Assembly: GCA_028281525.1 (NCBI GenBank)
Contig: JANQJR010000017.1
Coordinates: forward strand, 17,749 to 81,748
Direction: 5' to 3'
From: Magnetovibrio sp.
Lineage (GTDB): Bacteria > Pseudomonadota > Alphaproteobacteria > Rhodospirillales > Magnetovibrionaceae
DNA: 64,000 bases
How positions within the stretch are numbered: position 1 is the stretch's first letter; every line of letters starts with the position of its first letter. A program made the translations under genes and the position numbers. Shown here one piece after another: positions 54,884-62,840 of this stretch. The notes under the pieces were generated by a model, which had not been told where the DNA came from, searched no databases, and saw nothing but the letters and a program-made list of their open reading frames with translations.

Positions 54884-55416
54884 GACGTCGTCACCTTCGA
54901 ATTTTTCAACGTTTCCAGAACTTCAGCGCTATCCACCGGTTGGAAGCGTTTCTCTTGCAGTTTTTTCGCCGCCCCGGATGCCCACCATGTGCGAAACCGT
55001 TGCGCGGCGTGGCGCACATCGGTGGCGGGCAATTCGCGGTTAAGCACATCCTGATACGCCAGCTGCGCCCGCGCGGTTTCAAGGCGGCGCGTGCCCTCCC
55101 CGTCATCTTGTGCCCCGATTCCGCCTTCCCATGCCACCATGTTTTGCATCTCATCCAACAAATGCGCCAAAACCAAAGTCAAAAACGCCAACTGCTCGCC
55201 GGGAATACGGGCGCTGCCGGAGCGCCACTTACTGACAGTCGGCGGCGTCACTTCGGAAATCATCGCCACGTCACGCCCCGTCAGCCCCAAGTCTTCGAAA
55301 GCGCCGAACACCGGCAAGTGCCCGGACCGTCCTTGGGACGCATCCAAACGCTCACTGTCCACCTCGCGTTCTGCTTGGGGTGCCTGTGGCGCCGCCGAAT
55401 CGACTGCAGCCGCCAT
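54880..55416 (-). CDS. XRE-like helix-turn-helix protein
   Basis: 178 residues. After an Ala/Asp-rich N-terminal tail (1-35), residues about 45-80 form a helix-turn-helix (LTGRDVAMISEVTPPTVSKWRSGSARI) like those of phage-repressor-type regulators. A helical C-terminal half follows, with conserved Trp residues near 145. It heads a two-gene unit with the helical protein. Likely a DNA-binding regulator, with the partner as possible co-factor; the target is unknown. Confidence 0.65.
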   Translation of the reverse strand: MAAAVDSAAPQAPQAEREVDSERLDASQGRSGHLPVFGAFEDLGLTGRDVAMISEVTPPTVSKWRSGSARIPGEQLAFLTLVLAHLLDEMQNMVAWEGGIGAQDDGEGTRRLETARAQLAYQDVLNRELPATDVRHAAQRFRTWWASGAAKKLQEKRFQPVDSAEVLETLKNSKVTTS

Positions 55417-55842
55417 GGCTTATGCTCCCTTTATAGCCCCTATGGGTTAGCAAACCCTTGATTTCCCTCGAACGAACAGCGCTTTTTTCGGTGGGATTTG
55501 GCATCGCCTTTCGGGCCGGATTGCCTGTCCCTTTGGACGCTTGCTCGTCAACTTATTGAGCCATTCTGGCGCCGCAAGCACAAGATATGGTGTCTTGAGG
55601 CCGGTTCTTCCGGCACCCTCCGCATCTTGGTTTTGACTTACGAAATATTGTAGGTCGTACAAGATGAAGTGGTCTCTGCATTGACACTACACTCCATCTA
55701 TTATAGTTAAGAACTGGTTTACGGGCCGTTGATTCGGGGACGCAGAGTTCTGGTTTTCCAGTAAATTATGCGCGGATCGCAACTCGAACGCGGTATTTAG
55801 TCGCAAAATTCATGACCAAAAGCACCCTGGGGGGGCTAGACC
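55417..55842. other. Gene-free region between divergent units
   Basis: 426 nt. Near the HTH gene it is mixed sequence without clear structure. A sigma-70-like promoter for the plus-strand gene is at 55681-55707. A short GGGGGGG run lies just before the GTG start at 55843 and may serve as the ribosome site. No RNA gene or coding frame is convincing. Confidence 0.5.
55681..55707 (+). promoter_or_regulatory. Candidate sigma-70 promoter
   Basis: A perfect TTGACA (55681-55686) and TATAGT (55702-55707) are 15 nt apart, slightly short of the optimum. It points to the gene at 55843 with a leader of about 130 nt. Confidence 0.45.
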
Positions 55843-56178
55843 GTGAAGACCTCATTCGAACGACCAGTACTTGGCAGTGAAGCAGACCTGAGCGTGAAAT
55901 CGCATGAAAAGCGGTTCACGATTACTTTGTCGCGCGGCGGCGATTCCGAAGAAGTCACCCGTGAAATGATCACCGCGCCGGGCGCGGCGGCGGCGGCCGT
56001 CAGGGCACGCCAATTCTTTCCCGGCGCGGACATCCTATCGGTCACACCGGTGCCGGAACCACTGCCGGTGCGTGCCGCCAAAGACACGCCGGCAGCACCC
56101 GGCGCGCGCTTCATCCGCGGCATGTTCCGCCCGGCGCTGTTCAACGACGAAAAGACCCTCGACAAGCTGTTCGACTGA
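55843..56178 (+). CDS. Hypothetical protein
   Basis: 111 residues from GTG at 55843, with a G-rich stretch about 7 nt upstream. The N-terminal half (20-70) reads as a small alpha/beta domain (KRFTITLSRGGDSEEVTREMI, then an Ala-rich helix); a Pro-rich linker and a basic/aromatic helix (ARFIRGMFRPALFN) follow. No family recognised. It precedes the ROK kinase gene by 17 nt, so it is probably in one operon with it. Confidence 0.55.
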   Translation: MKTSFERPVLGSEADLSVKSHEKRFTITLSRGGDSEEVTREMITAPGAAAAAVRARQFFPGADILSVTPVPEPLPVRAAKDTPAAPGARFIRGMFRPALFNDEKTLDKLFD

Positions 56179-56195
56179 ACGGCTGTGGACGTCCC

Positions 56196-57116
56196 ATGCG
56201 CATCGGCATCGATCTCGGCGGCACCAAGATCGAAGGCGTCTTGCTCGGCACGGACGGTGATATCGCCGCACGCACCCGTATCCCAACGCCCCAAGGCGAT
56301 TACACAAACACCATTGAGGCCGTGGCGGGTTTGGTGCGCGATCTGGACAAAGCTGCGAGGTCCCTGAATGGCGACACGCCAACGGCCGGTCCACCTACGG
56401 TCGGCATCGCCATTCCCGGCGCCACCTCCCCGGCAACGGGACTGATCAAAAACGCCAATTCGGTGTGCTTGATCGGCCACCCCCTGGACCGCGACATCGC
56501 AGCCGCCATCGGGCGCGACGTGCGCCTTGCCAACGACGCCAACTGCTTCGCCGTGTCCGAAGCCCATGACGGCGCCGCCCAAGGCGCAAACGTGGTATTC
56601 GGTGTGATCATCGGCACCGGGGTCGGCGGCGGCATTGCGGTGGGCGGACAACCTCTCACTGGTCCCAACGCCATCGCCGGAGAATGGGGGCACAATCCGC
56701 TCCCCTGGCCCACCAACGATGAACGTCCGGGACCAAAATGTTATTGCGGCAAGACCGGCTGCATCGAAACGTTCCTGTCGGGCCCCGGCATGCGCTACGA
56801 CCATTATGTCGAAGCGGGAGAACAACAAGACGCCGATGAAATCGCCGCCCGCGCCCAAAACGGCGATGCGCTGTGCGACGCCACGCTGACACGTTACGAA
56901 CAACGCCTAGCCCGTGCGCTGGCCACCGTCATCAACGTCATCGACCCGGATGTGATTGTGCTTGGCGGCGGGCTGTCCAATATCGGCCGGCTGTATGAGA
57001 ACGTACCCAAGCTTTGGGGCGATTGGGTGTTTTCAGACACCGTAACGACCAAGCTGCTCCCGAACCAACACGGCGACAGCTCCGGCGTGCGTGGCGCGGC
57101 GTGGCTGTGGGATTAA
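56196..57116 (+). CDS. ROK-family sugar kinase
   Basis: 306 residues. ATP-site motif IGIDLGGTKIEGVLL at the N-terminus, the catalytic region DANCFAVSEA, GTGVGGG, and the ROK zinc site CYCGKTGCIETFLSGPG. The motif order matches fructokinase (Mak) and N-acetylglucosamine or N-acetylmannosamine kinases; the exact sugar is not decided. It converges on the Pat-like gene with a 10-nt gap. Confidence 0.88.
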   Translation: MRIGIDLGGTKIEGVLLGTDGDIAARTRIPTPQGDYTNTIEAVAGLVRDLDKAARSLNGDTPTAGPPTVGIAIPGATSPATGLIKNANSVCLIGHPLDRDIAAAIGRDVRLANDANCFAVSEAHDGAAQGANVVFGVIIGTGVGGGIAVGGQPLTGPNAIAGEWGHNPLPWPTNDERPGPKCYCGKTGCIETFLSGPGMRYDHYVEAGEQQDADEIAARAQNGDALCDATLTRYEQRLARALATVINVIDPDVIVLGGGLSNIGRLYENVPKLWGDWVFSDTVTTKLLPNQHGDSSGVRGAAWLWD

Positions 57117-57126
57117 CGTAGAAACA

Positions 57127-59844
57127 TTAGTCCGCAGCCTGCTGGATGTCTTGCAACGGCAAACGCACTTCGACGATGCCGGGCTCCACGTGACCGGTGT
57201 TTTTAAACCCTAAGTTTTCCACGAATTTCAGCATGCGCCGGTTTTCGCTGAGCACCTGGCCGACCATGGTCTGGGTGCCGCGCGACGTGCAGTATGCGAT
57301 CATTTTCATCAACAGCTCACGCCCCAACCCCGTGCCCTTGAGATCCGAGCGCACGACAATGGAAAATTCCGCGTTTTCGTTGTCCGGATCGGTGAACACA
57401 CGCACCACGCCCAGGGTTTCTTGCTGGTGATGGTCGTCTTGCGTGGTAGCGATGAACGCCATTTCGCGGTCGTAGTCGATCTGCGTCAGGCGCGCCATCT
57501 GACTGTGCGGCAGTTCTTGCACCAAGCCGAAGAAGCGAAAGCGGATGTCTTCGGGCGTCAGCTTGGAAATGAAGATGTGGTGGTTGGGTTCGTCCTCCGG
57601 GCGGATCGGGCGGATATCGACCTTACGTCCGCCGTAGGTTCCGCCTTCCTTCATCTTGTAGGTGCTTTCCAGGTTCTTCGGATAGGGCCGGATCGCCAAA
57701 CGTTGGCTGGTGACGCACGGCGCGGGTGTGACCTTGATGCGCGCATCCAACGCCAGCACGCCTTGGTCATCGGCAAACAGCGGGTTGATGTCCAACTCGG
57801 CGATTTCGGGAACGTCGATGATCAGTTGCGCGACCTGATTGAGCGCCAAGCAAATGGCATCGATATCGGCGGGGGCATGGTCACGGTATCCCGCCAGCAA
57901 TTTGGCGACCTTGGTGCGCGAGATCAAATCGCGCGCCAGCGCCATGTTCAAGGGCGGCAGCGCCACCGCACGGTCACTGATGACTTCCACCGCGGTGCCG
58001 CCTTGTCCGAACAAAATCACAGGCCCGAAGATGGGATCCGACGTCACGCCGATGATCAGCTCCTGGGCTTCGGGACGGCGCGACATCTTTTGCACGGAAA
58101 AACCGGTGATGTCGGCATGCGGATAGGCATCGCGGACCCGTTCCAACATCGCATGGGCCGCGGACTCCACGGCTTCGCGGGTTTTCAGCCCCAGCATCAC
58201 CCCGCCCACGTCGGATTTGTGCGTGATGTCGGGCGATAAAATCTTCAACACCACCGGGTACTCCATGGTGTCGGCCATTTGCGCGGCATCGACGGGCGAC
58301 TTGGCAATATGGGTTTCCACCGTGGGAATGCCATAGGCCGACAGCACCGCCTTGGCTTCCGGCTCGCTCATGGTTTCACGCCCGTTGGCCAGCACGCCTT
58401 CGACGATCAGCTTCGCGGTCGGCGTCGCGGGCTGGAAATTGGTGGGCATGGACGGCGGCATCTCCATCAGGATTTCCTGGTTGCGCCGGTAGTTGACCGT
58501 GTGCATGAAGGCCTGCACCGCGTTCAAAGGCGTGTCGAAGCACGGAATGTTGGCTTGGGCCATACGTTCGCGCGCGGGCCCCGCCAGCTCTTCGCCGACG
58601 AAACAGGTGGTGATGGCGGCGCGCGGCTTTTCGTCCGCGATCTCGACGATGGTCTCGGCGATTTCCACCGGTTGAACCACCGCCACAGGGCAATGCATGA
58701 CCAGCAAAGCGTCCACTTCCTTGGCGTCCAAAAGCACCTTCATGGCCTCAGTGTATCTCTGGCCGTCGGCATCCCCGATGATGTCGATGGGATTGGCCCG
58801 CGACCAAGCGTCCGGCAACACGCCGTCCAACGCTTCGACGGTTTCCGGCTTCAGTTCGGCCAAGACGCCGCCCTGTTCGATCAAATCGTCCACCGCCATC
58901 ACACCGAGCCCGCCGCCGTTGGTGAGGATCGCCAAACGTTCCCCCTTGGGGCGACGCGAACGGCTCAAGGTTTCGACGGCGGCGAACAACTCTTCGAACT
59001 CATAGACGCGCAGCATCCCGGCCCGTGCGAAGGCGGCGTCGTAAACCGCATCATTGCTGATCAGCGCACCGGTGTGTGACATGGCCGCGCGCGCACCTTC
59101 TTCGACCCGTCCCGATTTGATCGCCAACACCGGTTTGTTGCGCGCGGCGGCGCGCGCCGCCGACATGAAGGTGCGGTTTTGATGAATGGATTCGATGTAG
59201 AGCAAAATGGCCGAAGTTTCCGGATCGGACCCTAAGTAATCAAGCACATCGCCGAAATCCAGTTCCACCATGTCACCCATGGAAATGAAGTGTGAAAAGC
59301 CGATGCCGCGTGGCTTGGCCCAGTCCAGCACCGCCGTGCACAGCGCGCCCGATTGCGACACAAAGGCAATCTTGCCCGGCAGCGCGGCGGTGTGCGCGAA
59401 GCTGGCGTTGAGACCGATGCCCGGCACCATCAAACCGAGGCAGTTGTGGCCTAAGATACGCATGCCGTGTGCATTGGCCGTGGCGAGCATGGCGTCCGCA
59501 ACGCTCACGCCGTTTTCATGCTCGACCTTCGACAGTCCCGCCGTCACCACCACGGCGGCGCGCACGCGCCGCGCACACAGCTGTTCGATGATATGCGGCA
59601 CGGTTTTGGGTGGCGTGCAGATCACCGCCAAATCGGGCACGATGGGCAGGCTTTCAATATCTTGATAGGCGAGAACGCCGCATACCGACGCATGGCCGGA
59701 ATTGACCGGCATGATCGGGCCGGAAAAACCACCGTGCAAAAGGTTGTTCATCACCAGGTTGCCGATGGACTTCGCGCGTGGCGATGCGCCGATGACCGCG
59801 ACGGACTCCGGCTTGAACAGATAATTGAGGTTTCTTGTGCTCAT
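57127..59844 (-). CDS. Pat-like NDP-forming acyl-CoA synthetase/GNAT lysine acetyltransferase
   Basis: 905 residues. The first 700 or so form the domains of ADP-forming acyl-CoA synthetase: CoA-binding (VAVIGASPRAKSIGN), two succinyl-CoA-ligase-like domains with H257 in SHTGA (the phospho-histidine position), and an ATP-grasp domain (about 485-690). The C-terminal GNAT domain (about 730-890) has RSDLKGTGLGRELL for acetyl-CoA. This is the architecture of protein acetyltransferase Pat, which acetylates and silences enzymes such as Acs. It is divergent from an HDAC-like deacetylase gene. Confidence 0.87.
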   Translation of the reverse strand: MSTRNLNYLFKPESVAVIGASPRAKSIGNLVMNNLLHGGFSGPIMPVNSGHASVCGVLAYQDIESLPIVPDLAVICTPPKTVPHIIEQLCARRVRAAVVVTAGLSKVEHENGVSVADAMLATANAHGMRILGHNCLGLMVPGIGLNASFAHTAALPGKIAFVSQSGALCTAVLDWAKPRGIGFSHFISMGDMVELDFGDVLDYLGSDPETSAILLYIESIHQNRTFMSAARAAARNKPVLAIKSGRVEEGARAAMSHTGALISNDAVYDAAFARAGMLRVYEFEELFAAVETLSRSRRPKGERLAILTNGGGLGVMAVDDLIEQGGVLAELKPETVEALDGVLPDAWSRANPIDIIGDADGQRYTEAMKVLLDAKEVDALLVMHCPVAVVQPVEIAETIVEIADEKPRAAITTCFVGEELAGPARERMAQANIPCFDTPLNAVQAFMHTVNYRRNQEILMEMPPSMPTNFQPATPTAKLIVEGVLANGRETMSEPEAKAVLSAYGIPTVETHIAKSPVDAAQMADTMEYPVVLKILSPDITHKSDVGGVMLGLKTREAVESAAHAMLERVRDAYPHADITGFSVQKMSRRPEAQELIIGVTSDPIFGPVILFGQGGTAVEVISDRAVALPPLNMALARDLISRTKVAKLLAGYRDHAPADIDAICLALNQVAQLIIDVPEIAELDINPLFADDQGVLALDARIKVTPAPCVTSQRLAIRPYPKNLESTYKMKEGGTYGGRKVDIRPIRPEDEPNHHIFISKLTPEDIRFRFFGLVQELPHSQMARLTQIDYDREMAFIATTQDDHHQQETLGVVRVFTDPDNENAEFSIVVRSDLKGTGLGRELLMKMIAYCTSRGTQTMVGQVLSENRRMLKFVENLGFKNTGHVEPGIVEVRLPLQDIQQAAD

Positions 59845-60074
59845 GGCGTCGCTCTATGTTTTGTGCCGTGGCGAGCGGCAGAGGGGGAGGCCTTGGTGTT
59901 TTTGATGCGCGCTTATTTTGCGTCGCAGTATACTGATTATAACAGATAACGTTTTTCGTTTATATTAAGATACATAGACGGCGTTACGATAATATTGCAT
60001 TGCAGCATTGATGTGTTATCATGGGCCCCACGGCTCACGCGAGAACCGCCACGAAACAGGACCTCCCCACCCTT

Positions 60075-61004
60075 ATGGCGACCATTCTTTACCAGCCGCC
60101 GGCCTGTGCCGATCATATCACGGGCGATGAGCATCCCGAACATCCGTTGCGTCATCGCGCCATTCAAACGATCCTCGAACACGAAAAGTTTTCCGGCCTG
60201 ATCCGCGCGGTTGCGCCCAAGGCCACGCGAGAGCAATTGGAACGGGTGCACACACCCGGCCACATCGATCGTATATACGACGCCGTCCCCGAAGACGGCA
60301 TCGCTTATTTGGACGCGGACACGGTGGTCTCACCGGGCAGCGTCGAGGCCGCTCTGTACGCCGCGGGTGCAGCCTGCGAAGCCGTCGACGACGTGATGAA
60401 CGGATCGGCGCGCAACGTCTTTTGCGCTATCCGTCCGCCGGGACACCACGCCGAGCCCGACCAGGCCATGGGTTTTTGCCTGTTCAACAACGCCGCCTTG
60501 GCGGCCGCCCAAGCGCGCCACGTGCACGGCCTGACCCGCGTCGCCATCGTCGATTTCGATGTGCACCACGGCAACGGCATCCAGGCGTTTTGCGAAAACG
60601 ACCCGCACCTGTTTTACGCCTCGTCCCATCAATATCCCTGCTGGCCCGACACCGGCCTGGAAATGGAAACCGGCATTGATGGCAACATCGTCAATGCGAC
60701 CCTCGCCCCTGGCGCGGGATCGGATGAGTTCCGCGCAGCCTGGACGAACAAGATCTTGCCCAAGCTGGAGGCGTTCCGCCCCGAACTCTTGATCATCTCC
60801 GCCGGGTTCGACGCGCACTCCAGCGATCCGTGCGCACATCTGCGCCTGCTCGCCCCAGACTATGCCTGGATCTCGATGGAATTGGTGGGCCTCGCCAACC
60901 GCTGTTGCAACGGCCGGGTGGTGTCTTTGTTGGAGGGCGGGTACGACCTGCACGCCTTGGCCTCGTGCGTCGGTGTGCATGTGCATGTGCTGCTGACAGG
61001 TTAG
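60075..61004 (+). CDS. HDAC-like zinc deacetylase, copy 2
   Basis: 309 residues, paralogous to the gene at 47990-48916; the two share LDADTVVSPGS, RPPGHHAE, MGFCLFNN and DFDVHHGNG. Zinc ligands and general bases are intact (DFDVHH, SAGFDAH). The ATG at 60075 gives a family-like N-terminus (MATILYQPP); an ATG at 60021 would add 18 atypical residues. It is transcribed away from the Pat-like gene across a 230-nt gap, so the pair may write and erase lysine acetylation. Confidence 0.87.
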   Translation: MATILYQPPACADHITGDEHPEHPLRHRAIQTILEHEKFSGLIRAVAPKATREQLERVHTPGHIDRIYDAVPEDGIAYLDADTVVSPGSVEAALYAAGAACEAVDDVMNGSARNVFCAIRPPGHHAEPDQAMGFCLFNNAALAAAQARHVHGLTRVAIVDFDVHHGNGIQAFCENDPHLFYASSHQYPCWPDTGLEMETGIDGNIVNATLAPGAGSDEFRAAWTNKILPKLEAFRPELLIISAGFDAHSSDPCAHLRLLAPDYAWISMELVGLANRCCNGRVVSLLEGGYDLHALASCVGVHVHVLLTG

Positions 61005-61020
61005 GGTTTGGGCCCTAGGG
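61002..61020 (+). repeat. TAGGGT-N4-GCCCTAGGG motif overlapping a stop codon
   Basis: TAGGGTTTGGGCCCTAGGG begins with the stop codon of the deacetylase gene. It differs from the minus-strand copy at 15411-15393 only in the four bases after TAGGGT. It can form a 5-6-bp hairpin and may end transcription between these convergent genes. Confidence 0.4.
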
Positions 61021-61029
61021 TCCAGAGCT

Positions 61030-62514
61030 TCAACTCATGAGGCCGGTCACATGCGCCGGGCCGAAAGAAACGCGATTGCGTCCCGATTCCTTGGCCCTGT
61101 AGAGCGCCTCGTCCGCAGCGGCGAACAAGGATTTCAAATCGCTCCGGTCCGTGGCGGATGCGCAGCCAATGGAAACGGTGACCGGCTTACCCTGAACATC
61201 GGTCCAGCCTTCGACACTCATGCCTTCGATATTGCGGCGGATGTCTTCGGCAACCCGGATCACACCGTAGGACGAACTGCACAGCAGCATCACCGCAAAT
61301 TCCTCGCCGCCAACGCGCGCGACCAAATCCATGCGGCGCACCGTGTCCGCGAGCACCGTGCCGACTTGCGCCAAAACACGGTCGCCCGTGGCATGACCGG
61401 CGGTATCGTTGATGCTCTTGAAATGATCGACATCGATCATCAGCACCCACAAGTCGTCACCGATTTCCTTGCGCATGCACCGCTGCAGTTCGCGGTCCGC
61501 GCTTTGCAGAAACTGGCGCCGGTTCGGCAGTTTCGTCAACGGGTCCTGCAAAGCCTCCGTAATCAAGGTGCGTTCCGCGATCCGGCGCTGGTGATCGACC
61601 CGTTCCTGCACCACCGCACTGTAAGCGACCAGGATGATGATGAACCAACTGATCATCACAACGAAAAGGCCGAACATATCAACGCCGCCGCTGTGCACCA
61701 GCGTGCGAACCAGCAAGAAGCCCAACAGGAACGGAACAACGTAGCCCAAAATGATCTGCAACCGCGCGATCCGCCCCCCGATATAGGGACTGAGCAAGGC
61801 GCGCAAGACACCGCGGTGCGCGGTCATCGCCAAACTGGAGACACTCAAGAAAACGCCCAAGCTGGCCGTCATCATCGACATCTGACCGTAAAAGTTATCG
61901 AGCCCGTAGGCATATCCGGTGATCGCCATCATGGGCAGCGACAGCGCGGCAAAAGCAAAGGCCTGAGAGATCGCGGGCCTGTTCAAAGACCTAAAAAGCA
62001 ACGATAGAGACACAAGGAACAACGTCCATGCGGAATTCAGCCCCATGGCGTTGCTCTTGCCCGCCGCCAATTGCGCCTCAACGGCGCTTTGAAAGGGGGT
62101 CAGCAGTGCGCTTAAGCCCGTGACGTACACATGACCGTCGACAAGCCGGGCCGCCGTCAACACCATCGCGACCAAGGCGAACACCAGTTGCACCCGAGTC
62201 TTGGAGCGTATGCTGCAAAATGACAGCCCCAACCCCAGCATCACAATCGACAAAGCGGTCAGAGGGTTGGTGGCCGGGCCACCTATGATTGGCCGATAGA
62301 GAACTTCCAAATCAAAAATATAGCCGAGCATCACCACCGCGCCGAACGTGGCCGCAAAGACCCCCACCGGTCGCACCAACGCCAATGCGAAGCGGACATA
62401 ATGCAGGGTTTGCGGAAGAATCACGCCCGCATCCGCAAGCGCGTCCGGTGTGGTTCGAACCATCCGGCGGATATCGAACCCCGGAATGGCAAACGCGTTA
62501 CCTTTAATTGTCAA
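61030..62514 (-). CDS. Membrane diguanylate cyclase
   Basis: 494 residues. Eight or so membrane helices (about 45-320) form an unnamed sensory module. A GGDEF domain (about 335-490) has the active site RVGGEEF near residue 403 and an inhibitory I-site RRMD five residues before it, so it should make c-di-GMP under product control. It is divergent from a second cyclase gene, sharing a 326-nt regulatory region. Confidence 0.88.
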   Translation of the reverse strand: MTIKGNAFAIPGFDIRRMVRTTPDALADAGVILPQTLHYVRFALALVRPVGVFAATFGAVVMLGYIFDLEVLYRPIIGGPATNPLTALSIVMLGLGLSFCSIRSKTRVQLVFALVAMVLTAARLVDGHVYVTGLSALLTPFQSAVEAQLAAGKSNAMGLNSAWTLFLVSLSLLFRSLNRPAISQAFAFAALSLPMMAITGYAYGLDNFYGQMSMMTASLGVFLSVSSLAMTAHRGVLRALLSPYIGGRIARLQIILGYVVPFLLGFLLVRTLVHSGGVDMFGLFVVMISWFIIILVAYSAVVQERVDHQRRIAERTLITEALQDPLTKLPNRRQFLQSADRELQRCMRKEIGDDLWVLMIDVDHFKSINDTAGHATGDRVLAQVGTVLADTVRRMDLVARVGGEEFAVMLLCSSSYGVIRVAEDIRRNIEGMSVEGWTDVQGKPVTVSIGCASATDRSDLKSLFAAADEALYRAKESGRNRVSFGPAHVTGLMS

Positions 62515-62634
62515 TTGCCTGGTCGCCCTTTAGCTGCCGTCCCCGTCCCCCTCGCGCGGCGCGGGCCGATACTAAAGTATGCATCAAGATCATGACAACC
62601 CCCTATCCGCACTCAAAATCACCCCGCCTTTTGG

Positions 62635-62690
62635 GGCGGAATCCGATTCCGCCTCCCCGGCAACTTTTGCCCAACTGGGCAATTTTTGCC
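62635..62690 (+). promoter_or_regulatory. Cluster of palindromes, probable sigma-54 activator sites
   Basis: GGCGGAAT-CCG-ATTCCGCC at 62635-62653 is a perfect 8-bp-arm palindrome. GGCAACTTTTGCC (62659-62671) and GGCAATTTTTGCC (62678-62690) are two copies of GGCAA-N3-TTGCC with centres 19 bp apart, close to two helical turns. They lie about 78-97 bp upstream of the expected transcription start, where NtrC-family activators bind. FlbD-type flagellar activators are one candidate. Confidence 0.55.
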
Positions 62691-62734
62691 GCCCTCCAAC
62701 GCCAGCAAGTCTTTGAAATTCATAGATTTCGATT

Positions 62735-62751
62735 CTGGCACACGGGTTGCC
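62735..62751 (+). promoter_or_regulatory. Sigma-54 (RpoN) promoter
   Basis: CTGGCAC-ACGGG-TTGCC matches the -24/-12 consensus TGGCAC-N5-TTGC at every core position (TGGCAC 62736-62741, TTGC 62747-62750). Transcription would start near 62762, about 80 nt before the ATG at 62841. Confidence 0.78.
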
Positions 62752-62840
62752 TTTGTTCTTATGCAACACCTCGCCAGAAATGCGGGGTCGGAAATCAACC
62801 AACGGCTCGGCCAGAACGGCCCGGGAGAAGGATTGGAACA

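Larger units (their letters stand above)
62515..62840. other. Regulatory region between two divergent diguanylate cyclases
   Basis: 326 nt. It contains a 19-bp palindrome (62635-62653), two GGCAA-N3-TTGCC palindromes (62659-62690), a sigma-54 promoter (62735-62751) and about 80 nt of leader for the plus-strand cyclase. No c-di-GMP riboswitch consensus was recognised. Confidence 0.6.

Noticed and set aside
62667..62687. TTGCCCA-AC-TGGGCAA followed by five T, resembling an intrinsic terminator
   Set aside because: No plus-strand gene ends upstream, and the same bases make up two regularly spaced GGCAA-N3-TTGCC palindromes ahead of an RpoN promoter. Activator sites explain it better.
62515..62840. 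Possible c-di-GMP riboswitch upstream of a diguanylate cyclase
   Set aside because: No GEMM-like core could be recognised, and the leader after the RpoN start is only about 80 nt.
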